DNA from: Aldrovandia affinis | Lineage: Eukaryota; Chordata; Actinopteri; Notacanthiformes; Halosauridae | Reading direction: 5' to 3' | Assembly: GCA_029706075.1 (NCBI GenBank) | Contig: JAINUG010000055.1 | Coordinates: forward strand, 248,001 to 312,000 | DNA length: 64,000 nucleotides | Shown: positions 23,082 through 34,780 of the stretch, in pieces | How positions within the stretch are numbered: the stretch's first letter is position 1 | How the letters are laid out: each line of letters opens with the position of its first letter | The notes under the pieces: generated by a model | Told to the model about the DNA's origin: nothing | Database searches by the model: none | What the model saw: the letters and a program-made list of their open reading frames with translations, nothing else | Program-made: the position numbers and the translations under genes

Positions 23082-24345
23082 TACATGCAACAGTGGGGTC
23101 AAGGGAACATATCTCCATATGTTTTGGGACTGTCCCTCGGTCTTTAACCTATGGTCACTCATTTCAAAGACACTGACTAGTAGGGCTGACCCCATTTAGT
23201 TGAGTGGTTGATTGTTTGGTTGATGGGCTGTTGGTCGACCGAGATTTGTTTTGGTCAAGCAGTCACACAAAAAACAAAAAAACAAAGATGTGGACAAGCT
23301 AGTGTTCCTGTGCCATTACATGAAACGACTGGGGAAGTAGGCCATCGGATGGTCTCCGACTCGAGTAAGTAATTTTTGATAGACTATAGCCACTTTATGT
23401 TCAGCTTTAGGCTACAATTTAAGACATTAGGCTATGTGTGATCATTCGTTTGTTAGCTTATTTTTTTGCAAAAGAGATTTTAAATCCCAATGAGACCAAC
23501 CTGGTTAATTAAATAAAACATAGCCTATGCATTAGAATGTGTTATGGTTGTGGTCAAATAAAGGCATCAACCTATTATGTGGCCATACCGCAACTTCACA
23601 AGCGCAACGGCAGAATCTGCAAGGAGGCTCGGAACGGAGACGTTTGTTTTTTTCCAGGTAATCTTGAACTCCGGCTCCATAAAGTCATTGTCACTCATTT
23701 GTGTCATTCACTTAAGAAAGTTATAAAACATGAGACAAGCGCAGTGTGCATATAGTTGTATTTATTAAAACAAATAGGGTGTGTCGTATAGAAAGAAAAA
23801 AATCGGAAAAAACTGACAACTGTTGGTCGACCAAGATTTGTTTTAGTCGGGGTGTCTTGGGTGTCCCTGTCCCAACACATCCTCATTTGTTTCTGCTAAA
23901 TGACTCTCTCTTTCTCTTTCTCTTTCTCTCTCTCCATATCTCAGTGGCTGGCGAGTTTCAGAGACATTGTTTGTATTGAACGTTCTATTGCAATAATTAA
24001 CAAGACTCGCACATTCAAGTATGGGATATGACATATAATATACTGAGCGCCACACCCATGTGAACTTTCATTCCAGTGACCTTCCACCTGCATATGCGTA
24101 TGTATATATGGCTATATGTATTTTTATCTTATTTTTTATATTATCATTCACTACTATTTACCTCTACATTTTATTTCATTAGCTTACAGGCTCTGACACA
24201 ATCTGTATTATAGTTATTCTGTTCGATGCCTCAATGACCTATTTCTCCTCCTTTTTTATTTTCTTTCTCACTCTTATATTATTGCTCCTTATTGTAAATT
24301 GTATGATTATTTATTTTACTCATAAAACAATAAAAACAAATGGTC
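23082..24345 (+). pseudogene. L1-type LINE ORF2 C-terminus and 3' UTR
   Basis: After the Tc1 insertion the host LINE reads HMFWDCPSVFNLWSLI (about 23115-23165), the C-terminal zinc-knuckle-like region of L1 ORF2. It is interrupted by a hAT-like element (23181-23855), then continues LGVPVPTHPHLFLLNDS to about 23910. AT-rich 3' UTR and an A-rich tail follow to about 24345. Confidence 0.75.
23181..23855. mobile_element. Non-autonomous hAT-like element inside the L1 relic
   Basis: The left terminus TAGGGCTGACCCCATTTAGT at 23181 is the mirror of the end seen at 3665-3678. TTGGTCGACCGAGATTTG is repeated as TTGGTCGACCAAGATTTG near the right side (23824-23841). The right terminal repeat itself is lost. 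No transposase is present. It separates two parts of the L1 C-terminal frame. Confidence 0.7.
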
Positions 24346-26456
24346 ACAAAAAAACAACAACAATATCATATTGTTATAAGTATGTTCGCAGATGAAATCA
24401 GTGTAACATTCTGTATCTGTTTATAAGCCTTCTCCTCCCCCAGCCTAAAAATGCTCTTTGTTGAATAAGAGGATCCTAAAGGCTGAATCTGGTGCCATTG
24501 CAGCACTCGCCACAATGTGGAGCTTCCAACAGGTTTCACTTATTTACTTATTGGACAGTAACCACCGTTTCAGTATCGATGCCTCAACACAGCTGTTTAG
24601 TAAAGAAGTTACTAAAGAAATAGCAACGTACAATTCTTTTTTCTGCATCTTTTAAAAGATAGCAGAAAATAGTATGAAAACCAGATCTGTTTCAGATTTG
24701 TAAAGTCAGAATGCCTGAGAGTTTTGGCCAGTTCCCTTGTTGCCAGGGTTTTTGTCATTTGGGCTCATTGATTGGTTGCAACCGCACTTCCTGTCAGGTT
24801 TTAATTGGCTCCATATGATGTCTGTCATTTTTGCTACACAAAGCCTTTCCCGGGTTGTTCTGGGCTGCCAGACTAATTAACCCAAAGGAAGAGGGATGTC
24901 CAGTGTCCTCAAGACAAACGCCTTTGTGGTTCGTCCTGGTGTCTGGTGCGCAGATGGGGCCCATCTTTATGATGAAGGCAGGAAGTGACTCTGCATCCCA
25001 AATTCACTCCAGGCAGCCATCTTCGGTAATTCCTGTGTGTGTGCACGCTTTGGGTGAGAATGCAGACGAGGGCTTGGGCCGGTGCCTCAAAGTTGCTAGC
25101 TCATGTTTACATTCCTGCAGATTCCATTTGTCCTTGTATTCCTCCTTTCCATGATAACCCCCCAAAAAAAAAGTGTGGTTTCTTTGTGTTCCTGCGTTTG
25201 TGTCATTGAGAATATCTCGAAAAAAATCTGTTTGCACACAAGTTTTAGTGGTTGATGGAATGTGGAAATGACTAGTCAGGTGTACTCTAAATGGGAAGCA
25301 GTACTGCAGGAATGCAGTAGGGGGCGATGGGGGCGGGGCAGTGAATTGGTGGTAATATTGTGAAGCAGATTCTAGGGAGTTGCAAATCTGTATGCGTAAG
25401 CTGCTGTTTTTATCGTAGAGCATGGAAATCATGTCCAACAGCACATTGGAATTTTCCCGTATCAACAGTATACTTCTTCCCTTTTCCCCTAAACCCCAAC
25501 CCCAGGATCTCTGTGGCTCCTCAGTGTCACAGATTCATCAGGTTGAGTGCTTCCTGGAGATCTGCCTTTTCATTTGGAGTGAAGCCTGCAGTGTGCATGT
25601 GGCTTGCACTTTCTAGAGCTACTGTTCTTTTTTGCATCTCTGTATACGCCTACCATGGGCACTTTTGCCCGACACGCCTATGATCACCCTCTGCAGAACC
25701 CGTTCTCTGGCCCTTTTCTCACTGCACGTCATCCACTTTGCATATTCAACACCGTTGGTGTTCAGCAGTAAAGCTGAACTGCCGTTTGCTTCCCAGCTTC
25801 AAGCGAGCGCTGTTAAGTTGGATCTGGAGCGCAAGTGTGTTTTGAGTTCAGCTGCAGTTGGAGCTAGACAGCCACGAAAGTGTAAAACGTGAGGGACGGA
25901 CAGTGCGGTCTTTATTAGTCACACAGGTTTTATGTGTTCTGTAGGAGACCGATTTGCATTTTGTGTGACTGCTGTTTTTATTGGAGGGCCGAGCTAAGTG
26001 AAGTCACTCAAAGTTCAAACAATGAATGTTGGGTGGAAAAACGAGCGACCGAACTTCCTGCTCCCGTGTGCGTGCGCGTGTGCGTATGAGATATTGGCTG
26101 CCTAGATCTTTTTCAGCAGATGAAAATATAGGCCATTTGCATGCAGGCAGCACTGCTGTACCAGTGTGGTGTGTTTTGTGCAGGTGCTGTTATACCGAAG
26201 CATCATTAACACTGGCCCTCTTATTCAATTATTCAGGAGAATATTTGGCTCTGTTTCAGTGCAGGACGTAGATGAGGTCCTGCATGCTGGATGGAGGCGG
26301 TCTCATGCTACCCCCCCAGTCTGGATCCCCCGCTTAAATCGCCGTCAGCATGCAGTCCTCCTTCCACGCCTCCTTCCACTCAGCTCATGAATATTTTAAA
26401 TCAAAATCGATATTCTTCTCCTTAAACAAGCTGGCTTCTCTATGCACAAAGCTATT
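24346..26456. other. Noncoding DNA, nothing recognised
   Basis: Largely unique sequence without a recognisable coding exon. An inverted CCAAT motif (GATTGG, 24770-24775) and GC-moderate stretches occur, but no gene model is supported. Open frames of about 100-150 codons at 24831-25683 overlap on both strands, lack similarity to known domains and look like chance opens. Confidence 0.4.
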
Positions 26457-26460
26457 TTAA

Positions 26461-27245
26461 CCTCCTGAGGTCGACTGGATCGCCAACGATCTGAGCAGCA
26501 ATAAAAGTATATTACTATTTCTAACGTCGCGAGATTTTATCATACACACGCGGCAAAAACATTGACAGAAACCTTAGAATCGCGACTTTCCGATTTGAGC
26601 ACTGGCAAATAATATGAGATTGTGAAAGAACAGATTGTCTCACCATGTTTTAAACTTATTTTTTTTCTGTCTTCTGCATGGCTCACTGATCACTGGCTTA
26701 CTCTGATGGCTTTTGTCTTTGTCTGATGGCCTTTGAGAGAGAGATGGCCCATCTGACAGATCTTAGAGGTGTGGACAATTCTCAGGTGTGGATCATGAAT
26801 ATTCAGGAAAATTAGCATATAGCCCTCCCACAGCCTGAAATAAATTTGACCACTTCTGATAAAAACAGGTTTTTAGCTATTTAGATCTCAGATGTGCTAA
26901 ATTATTTTGACATCCTTACATAACCAAGACATTGATGAACAAACTCATATTGGCAAAACAATTTGTCACTATAGTTTAGTGTGTGCTTTCACAACTTTTG
27001 TGACGGCAGAAAACTTACTTATTTTTACTTACTCTTTATAACTTGTGTGTTTGTAGATCTATTTACAAGCTGCATATGATACTGACCAACCTATTGATGG
27101 CATATAAATGTAGCTGTGATTGTCCTTCAAATAAAAATATCAAGCACTTTGGAGTAAGTGTGTGTTAAGTTGATGAAATTTAGATAAATATCAGACCACA
27201 CCAAAATCACAAAGCTTCTCTGAGCTAAGCACAGACCTCAGGGGG
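26461..27245. mobile_element. piggyBac-like non-autonomous element, copy 1
   Basis: It is flanked by TTAA on both sides (26457-26460 and 27246-27249). The termini are inverted: CCTCCTGAGGTC at the left and GACCTCAGGGGG at the right. Target TTAA plus short inverted repeats is the signature of the piggyBac superfamily. The 785-bp body has no transposase. It matches the outer parts of the longer copy at 48262-49957, sharing TCGACTGGATCGCC at the left and TCTGAGCTAAGCAC at the right. Confidence 0.9.
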
Positions 27246-27249
27246 TTAA

Positions 27250-28009
27250 GAGGGTGAACTATGGGCTGCTTAACCGTTTGACTGAAGCTGTCATTTACAA
27301 ACTGTAGAAGTGAGTTTTTGTGGAGCCAGTTCCCTTCTGGCCTGAAATGGATTAGTTATAAGCCCCTCCCCCAGTCCCCCCCAGTGGGTGAAAATGGTAT
27401 TTCCTGTAGCCGGGTTTGTGAACGCTCTGTGTCACAGTTACCTGATCAATGTTGACAGCCCGCACCTGGGGTGCAACACACAGTGGCACACAGGCTCACG
27501 GAGCTGAGCTTGTGGTCGACCAGGACCCAGTGGTGTGGCCAGGGGTTTCCACACATATGGCCCAGAAAACCAAGCTCACATGTGGAGTCCCTACATCTCT
27601 GTGGCCCCTGAACGGTGCCTAGCCAGGTGTTCTGGGTCAGGTGGGGACACACGGATTGGCAGCATACGGTTTCAGATGCAACTGAAGCCAGGCTGCTGGA
27701 ATGGTGTTTCCTTGGTTACAGTCATGCTTGGCTGCTGGTGGTAGTCCTGCATTGGTCAGGCCTTCCATTGACAGGCTGCTGATGCGTTGTGTAGAGATGT
27801 CTGTAGATGCATCTCTACACAACTCAGTGTTATTGCAAAGTATTGTGTAGTGTGAGAGGGAGTAGTTCTGAACTGCACATTAAGTAGCCCCCCCCCTAAC
27901 CTTACAAATATGAAAGACCCCTCTCCTGTTGTAAATTCACTCATGTTACTCTAAACTAATTTTGAGATGGACATTTTTTCTTTTTAAGAATTTGTTTCTG
28001 ATTTCATCC
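27250..28009. other. Noncoding DNA with a hairpin at 27786-27823
   Basis: No gene or transposon boundary is recognised apart from the hairpin described separately. Confidence 0.35.
27786..27823. other. Perfect 14-bp hairpin
   Basis: GTTGTGTAGAGATG (27786-27799) and CATCTCTACACAAC (27810-27823) are exact reverse complements around a 10-nt loop. No flanking duplication or T-run is visible. Origin unknown. Confidence 0.65.
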
Positions 28010-28200
28010 CATTTTCTTCATATTTAGTAGCCAATTACACCTTCTATTTTTCTATCCCCCCCTCATATTATGAGTTCGCTGCCATAGCCCTGTGATCGGC
28101 AGTGACAAAGGCGAAGTATTGTCTCCTCTGAGACAGCTGTCGACCGTAACTGCGGTACTCCAGAGCCACTCCTATATGCAGCAAACTTCCTGTTTTTATA
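28010..28200. repeat. Diverged copy of a dispersed repeat
   Basis: TTTAGTAGCCAATTACACC and the following pyrimidine-rich segment, then TGAGTTCGCTGCC and GACCGTAACTGCGGTA, align with 42140-42345 (TTTGGTAGCCAATTAGACC, TGAGTTTGCTGCC, CAACCGTAACCCGGTA). This pair is the clearest evidence for the repeat family also seen at 1520. Ends and class are not defined. Confidence 0.55.
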
Positions 28201-28905
28201 GCATTCATATAGCGATAAATATGCTAATAAGCTAATAATATGCTGCTATTATGCTTCAGACACGTATACATTTATTTTATTTGAAATTATACTTGAACCA
28301 TGTCTGTACTAGGGATGCAAATTTGGGCAATTTTTTCTAACCGATAGTTGACCCTCATTAATCGGTTATTGGTTATAAGCTTAAATGGGCTATAAACAAA
28401 TGGACGTAAATCCATGAACCATACAAAATACAGCTGCATATTCAAACATAGGCTGTCAACCCTGCCGCGCTAATCTGATAAGACCGCTGTAGTTTAGGCT
28501 AGCCTATTCATTAACATTTTAAAATAGCCTAACGGGGAGAAAAAAGTAAAATTACCACACGTGCAACATACGTAGATTCTGCTATCGGTCGGAGTTACAC
28601 CTCCTGCTGTGTTTCCCCCCCAAATGTAGCTATTGTCCTCTTTTTTAAAAACTTTTAACACTAGGCTAATGTTATAGCAAGGGCAGTGGGTGAAAGCAGT
28701 TTTTTGGAATAAACATGTCTGCACTTTGTTTTCGGGGAAATTGATTGCTCAGGTATAGGTTGAATTAGCGGAAAGTGAGATGTCAATATGTCTATCCAAC
28801 TTATATTCACAGCAAATGCCTAATGCATAAAATAGCACGCTTGAACTAAAGGCTATTTGACATACACTTAGCCTACACTTCTGCTTCTTGTCAGTTCGTT
28901 TAGAC

Positions 28906-29190
28906 CAGGGGTCGGCAACCCGTAACACTCAAAGAGCCATTTGGACCCGGTTTCCACGGAAAAGAAAACACTGGGAGCCGCCCCATTTCTATAAATGTAA
29001 TTTCTTAATAAATTAACAAAAAGAAAACTTAGGCTAGGCCTGAACATACAACGAAATGTGAATTTTATACAAATTAAACTGTCCTTTCCATTTACCCTAA
29101 AAAAATAACAAAATGGATTAGCCTTTAACAAATTAACAAATACTGATTTACAAAAATAAAACTTAGTTTTAGACAGCCTACCTTCCAGCA
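28906..29190 (+). mobile_element. Terminus of a second hAT-like element
   Basis: CAGGGGTCGGCAACCC at 28906 is a classic hAT (Charlie-type) terminal sequence, followed by AGAGCCATTTGGACCCGG. It lies between the transposase stop codon and the 3' end of the surrounding hAT element. Only one end is visible, so this is a truncated insertion; its right boundary is approximate. Confidence 0.5.
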
Positions 29191-29201
29191 TAAGCCAACA
29201 G

Positions 29202-31082
29202 CTACACATTTTTGTTCAAAAATATCAACATGTCAACATGCTGTGGAGTAAGTCTGGTGCGCAGTCTGTTGACTGTGAGACCGGCGGCTGAGAATACCCG
29301 CTCAGAGGGAACAGATGTCGCGGGAATGCACAGGTAGCGTCTCGCTGATACTGCCAGCCTCGGGAACCGTGTTTCGTTAACTTTCCACCAGTCGAGGGGA
29401 TTGGTATCCAACGATGGAGGAATGTCTCTGAAATAGTTGTTCACCTCGCCTTCGGGGTCATTGGGCTTGAGGGAGGCTGTAATCGTCTCCCAGAAGCAAC
29501 ATCATGGCATTGCCCTGGCGCTGGCGTTCGGCTCCCGCCTGTCCCGGGGCAGCTGGCACTGTTGTTTCCTCATCTCCACTTGTCGCGGCAGTGGCAGGCT
29601 CATCAGCGATGGGCACATCAGTGGTCACCTCCAGAGTTGTTACAATTTCTTGTAGTTTTTCTTTTGCGGCTGCTCTCTCCATTGGTGTAAGGAACCGGAG
29701 ATGTTTATGGTGAGGGTTGAGGATTGAGGCGATCAGAGACTGTTTGGATACCAAGTCATCTGTATCAACCTGCAAGTGAACAGTTAAATTAATGCAATTA
29801 AATTTGTGCATCTCAAGTTTACATTAGGCCTATTATAGTAGTTTAAGGTGACTTTACTCATTATAATGCAGAAATAGTCGTGGACATTTGGCAAGAAGTT
29901 ATGTAAAAGTAATGGTAACGTTCTGGAATTTCATTGGTAAAAATGAGTGGGGAAAATAGCCAATAGGTTATATTTCAATAAACAGGAATGATCATGCTTA
30001 CCCCCATGCGTGTGCTCAAGGACTGTCAAACCTTCGACTTGAACTCTCACACTCGTCGGCTGTCATCCTCAGATCTCAGGAGGTGTGTTTTAAGGAGGCT
30101 GAATATGATGGGGTAAATGTTGGAGAGGGAGACCTGTGTTTCCGTAGACATGACGGTCGTCGTACACTTCAACGTTGCCAACACAGACGCAATCTCCTCC
30201 ATGATCAGTCAGTATTCATCCAGGATCTCCAGGGTCCTGGCGTCTTGCAGCTTTGTTATTGTTCGGTCAGACAGCACAGCTGTAACTGCCCACCGTTGTT
30301 CAACCAGACGATCGAACATGTCGCACACCGAGTTACACCTTGTTTTGCAGGACTGAATAAGGTTGTGCTTGGGCAGTTGCATCTGCTCTTGTTTGGCTTC
30401 CAGTGCTTTGCTTGCAGGGGTGCTGTGATGAAAGTGCCTAACAAGTCGTCCTGCAGCAACAATAGCCTGATGAACAAACACATTAAATCCATCGTTCACT
30501 GCCAGCTGCAGGGTATGGGCAAAGCATGCAACAGAGTCCCAATTGACTCGTTCAGGCGAGTTGGCCGCCACAATGTTGCTCGCATTGTCATGGACACATG
30601 CAGCCACTCTTCCAGCGAGTCACCAGGCATCCACTGCATCGTTGAGGTGTTTGGCGAGGTTGTCAGCTGTGTGTCTGCCAGGCATACTCTTGAGTTAGCA
30701 GAACTGCAGATTTAACCTGCCAATCCGCATCAATATAATGGCACGTAATCGTGACATAGTTCTCAGTTGTGAGCGCTGTCCAGCTGTCGGTTGTCAGAGC
30801 CACGCTCTTAGCAGTGGCTAGCTGCGTTTTCAGTTCTCCTGTTTCCTCCTGAAAATGCGCTTCAATCCGACTTGTGATGATGCCTCTAGATGGAATTTTA
30901 TAATTGGGTTCGAGGTAGCCCAGTAGCCCTTGAAATCCTTGACCATCGACCACACTAATGGGCACCATGTCTTTTTCGATCATGGACCACACTCGTTGTG
31001 TGATCTCCTCAGACCATCGCGCATCGCATCGTCTCCCGGCAAACATGGAGGAGACAGACCGTTGTCCTCCATCATCGGACAT
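29202..31082 (-). pseudogene. hAT transposase relic (ZBED-like)
   Basis: Read from 31082 downwards, the first part (31082-30663) has YLEPNYKIPSR and SVALTTDSWTALTTENY, which contains the first catalytic Asp. The second (30607-30209) has CVHDNASNIVAA with the second Asp and CFAHTLQLAVNDG. A third (29811-29458) is a Lys/Glu-rich linker with LDPHHKHLRFL-like sequence. The last (29444-29202) is the hAT C-terminal dimerisation region RRYLCIPATSVPSERVFSAAG. At least three frameshifts or short deletions separate the pieces. Related proteins act as cut-and-paste transposases in the nucleus. Confidence 0.9.
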
Positions 31083-31533
31083 GGCTTGTGGATGTTTACT
31101 GTGTATGTGGTACTACATTGTAGTAGTGCTGCTGCTAAATTTTAAGACCGCATCGCACATTTTGCAGCGCACTTCATCGTAGTTTTTTAACGAAATGGTC
31201 CCAAACCGAACTCCGTTTTGCTCGCTTCATTTTGTTCTCTGACTCTGTGAGAGCTAACGTTGCCTACAAGTAACATAGCCACGTGAAAGCTAAGGAAACG
31301 AAACGTAGGCATCTGAAGGTTAACGAAACGAAACCTAACCTAGCCGATATCTTGTGTTGGATTTAAGAATTGTTTTCCCCCACACCCCAGTTGATATGCA
31401 TGGGAATTCAAATTGCCAACATTATGCTGTGATTTGTTTAAAATTAACTGTTTAACCGATAAGATTAATCGGTTAAAATTCCTATTGTCGGTTAACAGTT
31501 ATTCGGTTAACCATTAACATCCCTAGTCTGTAC

Positions 31534-32827
31534 CCTATATAATTCTTGAGATAAGCAATTATTTATGGGTGCGTTATTCCAGGCAAACATTATAAACCTT
31601 GGTCCTTAACGAGTGTTCAGTCGGGGATATAGCTCAGAACCACCATAGGACAGGAAGTTGAGGGAATAGGTGGTGGTGTGCAAATGGCTGCTCATTGCTT
31701 CCTGGCACTGTTAGTTTTCTTCTCTCTGTCTTAATGTGCTGAGGTGTTCCTTATCCTGAATGTGAGAGAGGTGCTAACAGGCCGGGGAAGGAGAGGGAAA
31801 TGGACCAATGTGACCATCGATGAGTGAGAGAAATAAACATGCAAATAAGGAGAGTTATCCATATTTACATTTCCAGGAAGGTAATGGAGATTGAGACTTT
31901 CTGACTGTGAGGGAACGCAAACAGGAAGCTGCCTTTCTGCTGCTTCCTGTTACCTTTCTCTCCCCCATGAAGTTTCACATTTTTTCAGTTCAATTCAGGG
32001 ACAGGAAGAGGAGGCTGCAATTTTTTTTCACTTGTTTAAAAAAATAAAGAATAATGTATTTCCCTTTTGCCAGTAGCCAATCAGATCCCCGCAACGGGAG
32101 AGGCTTCGGCTGGTAGCCAGTACAACCAGAGGGCTGGTCAGTGTCGGGGTCAAAGCGCATGCAAGGCTGCGCTTCATCGAGAGCCCCAGGCGTGGTGGGG
32201 GGGTACGGGAGGGGTGAAGAGAGGCAGTTTCAAATCCTCATCATTATCAATCATTTGCTGGGGGAGGGCAGGTTTAGCTATTGTGATTTGATACATAGTT
32301 ATATCTTCTGTTATTTTTATTAGAACAAGTGGTGAGGTTCAACAAGTTGTGTCCCATGGATGGATTTGAACTTGTGACCCTTCTAATCAGAGATCATAGA
32401 GTTGAAATGGGGGTGGGAAGACCGAGACAGAGGGCTGCTCGTACTTTGATGGAATGTACACTATTGGGTATCCTGGGTCTAAATGAGAAGGAAACCCCAA
32501 CTGGAGCGCTAAATGTGAAAGTGGCCACAGGATCTGCTGGGCAGTGTATAAATCGACCGCCTTCTGAAAAACATCTCCTTGCTCATTCACAAAGGTTTCG
32601 GCACCTCGTGCACTGCCTGGGAAAGAAGAACCGCGAGAGACGCTCACTGCGATAAGAAGGACTGAACGTCGATCTTATCACGTCTAACTGCCCAACGCTG
32701 GGTTTCAACATGGCCTATCTTGCTTAACATCTGAAATGATCATATACTTTTTGTTTTTCATATTATGGATGTTTGGTTGCAGTCATTTGTTTGTTGTCAG
32801 AGAAGACCCTTTGGAGTGTGTTGGATT
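31534..32827. other. Noncoding DNA, nothing recognised
   Basis: Unique sequence with no supported gene. Part of 32060-32200 is GC-rich and may be a very diverged member of the dispersed repeat at 28010, but the match is weak. Confidence 0.3.
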
Positions 32828-32991
32828 GATCAGGGCCCGTATGTACAAAGATTCTAAGAGTAGGAGTGCTGATCTAGGATCATGTTTCCCCTGTCTATAT
32901 CCTAACCATATCCTTTATGAGCTAAAAGGCTAAAACTGATCCTAGATCAGCACTCTTACTCTTCGAATCGTTGTACATACGGGCCCTGATC
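32828..32991. mobile_element. Short palindromic MITE
   Basis: The two halves are long inverted repeats of about 55 bp. The left arm starts GATCAGGGCCCGTATGTACA; the right arm ends TGTACATACGGGCCCTGATC, and both arms include GTGCTGATCTAGGATCA or its complement. The 54-bp centre is unpaired and AT-rich. Total length is 164 bp. Such foldback elements are common in teleost genomes. No target duplication is clear. Confidence 0.85.
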
Positions 32992-33270
32992 TTTTAGATC
33001 CACAGTGGTGGGACTGACTTTGTCTTCTTTCTCTTGTTTCCCTGGAAGGAGGACACCAGACGGCTCTGGACAGGCCGTGGTTGAGCACGGATCACCCACA
33101 CGCTAGGGCAGGTAAATAAGCCATTAAACACCCGGGTGTTTTCTCCTCGTTGGGCATGAGCGTGAGGATCATAGCTTGTGCTGAAGATGGGTTAACCTGA
33201 AGCTCTCTGAACCTGTCCGAGTGCGACTGTGCTGTCCCAATGGGAGAGCATTCCCTCTGTGGGCGATATG
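32992..33270. other. Noncoding spacer
   Basis: Short unique spacer between the MITE and the next hAT element; nothing recognised. Confidence 0.4.
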
Positions 33271-34148
33271 AGGGGTGGGAGATATGACCCATATCATGAT
33301 ATTTTCCACTGTCCAGACGATATCGATATGATATCACGATATATGAGGAAAATAAATCTGAATCACATTTTAATAGCCCTTCTTAGTCAAATGACATTAG
33401 TTAAGGCAAAATATGTGAGTGAGGCATTGGACATAGTATGCACCTGAAAAGTTTTTTTAATTGTGCGATTGTTTTTCCTCAAACATGCAACATGAGGTAG
33501 GTAGGCCTATATGAATTAAATTAGATATTATGTCAAATTAAATTAAATATTTCAAGAACACAGGAGATAAAGAAAATTGAAGCATTTTTTGCTACATGGA
33601 AAATAAGGTAATTACAAACTCATATGTTAAAAACTGTAACCTTTTCAAACTAAACCTTTCAAGCCTCAACCATCAAGTATCAACCAATCTTCACATCAAC
33701 CTTCTTCACAAGTTCCGTGCCAGGAATACCAGCATGTTGACTGTTTCTGGCTTCAGTGCTGCCCTGTGACATGTGACCACATTGCCCCCAGTGCTGAATG
33801 CCCTCTCAGAGGGGGAACTTGTGGCAGGGATGCATAAGTACTTCTTTGCCAGACAACTCACATGTGGGAAATTAGATCCGTCACTCCAAAGGATCAGACT
33901 CACTGTCTGCTGCCATTCCCAGAATGTAGCTGTTCAGCTCTTGCTTGATGATCTGCCTCTGTGAACATGAGGCAGGTGCACTGCTGGTCTTCTTAAAGAA
34001 GCTCCCAAGGCTCTTTTTGGGCTTCTTGGCTGATTGTGGAGCAGTGGCAGCTTCTTTCTCCCTGTCAGTGTGATCCTCTGCAAGAGACGATTCTCCCAGG
34101 GCTGTGTTCTCCACCAGGAGGGCTTCGGTCTCTGAGGCAGCTCTCGCC

Positions 34149-34253
34149 TTAATAATAAAACTTTATTTGTATAGCACCTTTCATACATAAAATACAGCCC
34201 AAAGTGCTTTACATTTGAAACAATAAAACAAGAACAAATAAATAAATACCTTA
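34149..34253 (-). mobile_element. LINE/SINE 3'-tail inserted in hAT relic
   Basis: AATAATAAAACTTTATTTG followed by TATAGCACCTTTCATAC is the same type of terminus as that at 17218 (CTTTATTTTTGTATAGCGCC), the conserved 3' end of L2-like elements, on the minus strand. It interrupts the hAT coding sequence and lacks any coding part. Confidence 0.65.
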
Positions 34254-34780
34254 ATGTCCTCCAGTTTCTCAGTGGACATGTACCTTGTCTTGAATCTTGG
34301 GTCTAGCAAGGTAGCCATGGAGAGCAGCTCATCTGTTGCAGGGTCAATGAACTTGTCATTCAAGTCATCGAGAACCTTAACCGTGATCTCCTGGGTCACT
34401 TCTATATCGCCCTTGTTCGGATTCAGAACCTCTGCATTTAACAGATGGATGACAGGCTTCAAATAGGACACGCTCACATACGCTTCTCCTGACAGGGCAT
34501 CTGTAAAGTCCTGGAGTGGCTTCAGTGCTGCTGTGACCGATTCCAAGACCTGGATGTCTTGCCAGGTAGGTACAAGGTGCCGTGTCTTTTTGTCTGCTGC
34601 CAGGACTTGTGTAATGGACTTTTCCTGCTCCAGGACTCTTTCCATCATCTGCAGACGAGATCCCCACCTTGTCAGGGATTCTGTGATGAGCTTGTGCAGG
34701 GGCAGGCTTTGTTCATTCTGTCTCTCATCAGGGCCTTCTGCTTTTTCCAGCTGTATGAGAACGTGCTAACTACCTTCTTA

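Larger units (their letters stand above)
14062..24345 (+). mobile_element. L1/Tx1-type LINE carrying three nested insertions
   Basis: The host element starts with an ORF1 at 14062 and an ORF2 at 15574. Its 3' region ends in an A-rich tail near 24300-24345 (AATAAAAACAAATGG, then ACAAAAAAACAACAAC). ORF2 is split at 17217/20650 by a minus-strand L2 LINE, at 21512/23082 by a Tc1-like transposon, and at 23180/about 23856 by a hAT-like element. Reading across each gap resumes the same protein: SLDAE before and EKAFDRL after the first gap, and a C-terminal LGVPVPTHPHLFLL after the last. Footprint with insertions is about 10.3 kb; the host without them is roughly 4.6 kb, so it also has internal losses. 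It contains many stops and is dead. Confidence 0.85.
28310..31525 (-). mobile_element. hAT-superfamily DNA transposon with intact 8-bp target duplication
   Basis: The ends are TAGGGATG at 28310 and CATCCCTA at 31518-31525, inverted copies. Both sides carry the direct repeat GTCTGTAC (28302-28309 and 31526-31533), the 8-bp duplication expected for hAT insertions. Subterminal TTAATCGGTTA words occur at both ends in opposite orientation. The 3216-bp body holds a broken minus-strand hAT transposase (29202-31082) and a second hAT terminus at 28906. The perfect target duplication suggests a modest age even though the gene is decayed. Confidence 0.95.

Noticed and set aside
25004..25465. 153-codon minus-strand frame
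   Set aside because: No similarity to any family I know, overlapping frames on the other strand, no neighbouring exon; judged a chance open.
30083..30715. 210-codon plus-strand frame
   Set aside because: Antisense to the hAT transposase relic, whose minus-strand motifs (TTDSWT, HDNASN) are recognisable.
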